Source: Actinoplanes solisilvae
GTDB taxonomy: Bacteria > Actinomycetota > Actinomycetes > Mycobacteriales > Micromonosporaceae
Assembly: GCF_003999975.1 (NCBI RefSeq)
Contig: NZ_RJAC01000001.1
Location: 1,364,001 to 1,428,000, forward strand
Reading direction: 5' to 3'
DNA: 64,000 nt
Shown: positions 63,478 to 64,000 of the stretch, one piece after another
Layout: every line of letters begins with the position of its first letter
Position numbering within the stretch: position 1 is the first letter of the stretch
Made by a program: the position numbers and the translations under genes
The notes under the pieces: generated by a model
Databases searched by the model: none
What the model saw: the letters and a program-made list of their open reading frames with translations, nothing else
What the model was told of the DNA's origin: nothing

Positions 63478-64000
63478 CCGGGGCCGAATTCAGCGGGGTC
63501 GACATCGACCTGCTGGCGGACTACATCGGCGGTGCCCTCGAGGGCACGCCCGACGAGTCCGCGGTGGCCACGTTGATCGCCGAAGATCCGGCCTGGCGCG
63601 AGGCCTTCGAGACCCTGGGCGGCCAGATTTCCTCGGTGCGGGCCGAGCTGGGCCGTCTCGAGGCCGAGCCGATGCCGGCCGACGTCGCCGCCCGGCTCGA
63701 TGGGCTGTTCAGCGCGCCGCCACTCACGCTGGTGAAGGGCGATCCCGGTGCGCCCACGGCGACTTCGACGGTGAGTGGCCGTCGGCGAAAATGGGTCACT
63801 CCGATCGCCATCGCCGCCGGTTTCATCGCCTTTGTCGGCTTCGGCGTTGACTACCTCTCCGGCCGCACGGCCTCGCAGACCGACACCGCCAGCACTGCCG
63901 CCGACGGTTCGGCCGAGAGCGCGATCTCGATGGCCGGCGAGACGATCCTGGTGACCGGCACCGACTACACCCGCGCCACCCTCGCGATCACCCCCGCGCA
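63474..64000 (+). CDS. Anti-SigM factor (3' end outside window)
   Basis: The visible 175 residues show a cytosolic helical part (1-95, 'DIDLLADYIGGALEGTPDES', 'AEDPAWREAFETLGGQISSV') and a membrane helix (about 107-128, 'WVTPIAIAAGFIAFVGFGVD') followed by a Thr/Ala/Ser-rich outside segment. No HxxxCxxC zinc motif is present, as in the Rv3912-type SigM regulator. GTG 63474 overlaps the sigM stop. The frame is still open at the window edge. Confidence 0.85.
   Translation, partial: MTGAEFSGVDIDLLADYIGGALEGTPDESAVATLIAEDPAWREAFETLGGQISSVRAELGRLEAEPMPADVAARLDGLFSAPPLTLVKGDPGAPTATSTVSGRRRKWVTPIAIAAGFIAFVGFGVDYLSGRTASQTDTASTAADGSAESAISMAGETILVTGTDYTRATLAITPA

Overview
The window is very GC-rich, gene-dense actinobacterial DNA in which reading frames on the opposite strand stay open for long stretches. 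Two conserved blocks place it in the oriC-proximal part of an actinomycete chromosome. The first is ino1-padR-DUF5318-ponA-type PBP-GT87 ... rpsF-ssb-rpsR-rplI ... dnaB, the order known from Mycobacterium tuberculosis Rv0046c to Rv0058. The second is cca/pcnA | murJ-pseudokinase-sigM-anti-sigma, matching Rv3907c to Rv3912. A Micromonosporaceae (Actinoplanes-like) source is my inference from protein style, not proven. No rRNA, tRNA, CRISPR array, insertion sequence or prophage was recognised.

Layout. 1-13.5 kb: a secreted beta-propeller protein (cut by the window edge), a YbjN/TY-Chap-like protein, mobA-DUF6457 divergent from fdhD, PhoD phosphatase, DUF4192, GNAT, fructosamine-kinase-like protein, moaA-moaD, a kinase remnant, an RTX Ca-binding protein and a metallophosphoesterase. 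13.6-24.1 kb: a PHP-UvrD helicase fusion, prepilin peptidase, LppU-like protein, an ORC-type AAA ATPase behind a CTAG-rich palindrome cluster, DoxX, a GT87 mannosyltransferase and the operon moaC-mogA-moeA-moaE. Together with moaA, moaD, mobA and fdhD this gives nearly the whole molybdenum-cofactor pathway. 24.5-29.3 kb: a GGDEF-EAL protein, a GT-C membrane protein and a TFIIB-type zinc-ribbon protein.

29.3-35.4 kb is the accessory highlight, a type VII-secretion-style polymorphic toxin island next to dnaB. It holds a YwqJ deaminase-SUKH-3 fusion (minus strand) and, divergently, a tightly overlapping operon: YbaB/EbfC-like, WXG100-like, a 1212-aa toxin and a small unrecognised protein likely to be its immunity factor. 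The toxin carries a papain-like glutamine deamidase domain followed by what looks like a RelA/SpoT-type nucleotidyltransferase domain. GC content drops sharply at the last toxin domain, which suggests exchange of the C-terminal cargo.

35.4-64 kb is housekeeping: dnaB, a 1251-aa low-complexity membrane protein, the rplI/rpsR/ssb/rpsF operon, a secreted protein, endonuclease IV, two GT-C-type membrane proteins, a class A PBP, DUF5318, PadR regulator with its probable operator, ino1, ogt, a SigE-type sigma with a membrane beta-propeller partner, cca, murJ, a pseudokinase, sigM and the start of its anti-sigma factor. Many starts appear leaderless: a TANNNT -10 box sits 6-7 nt before the start codon. 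One such promoter drives an 18-codon leader ORF whose stop overlaps the moaA start.
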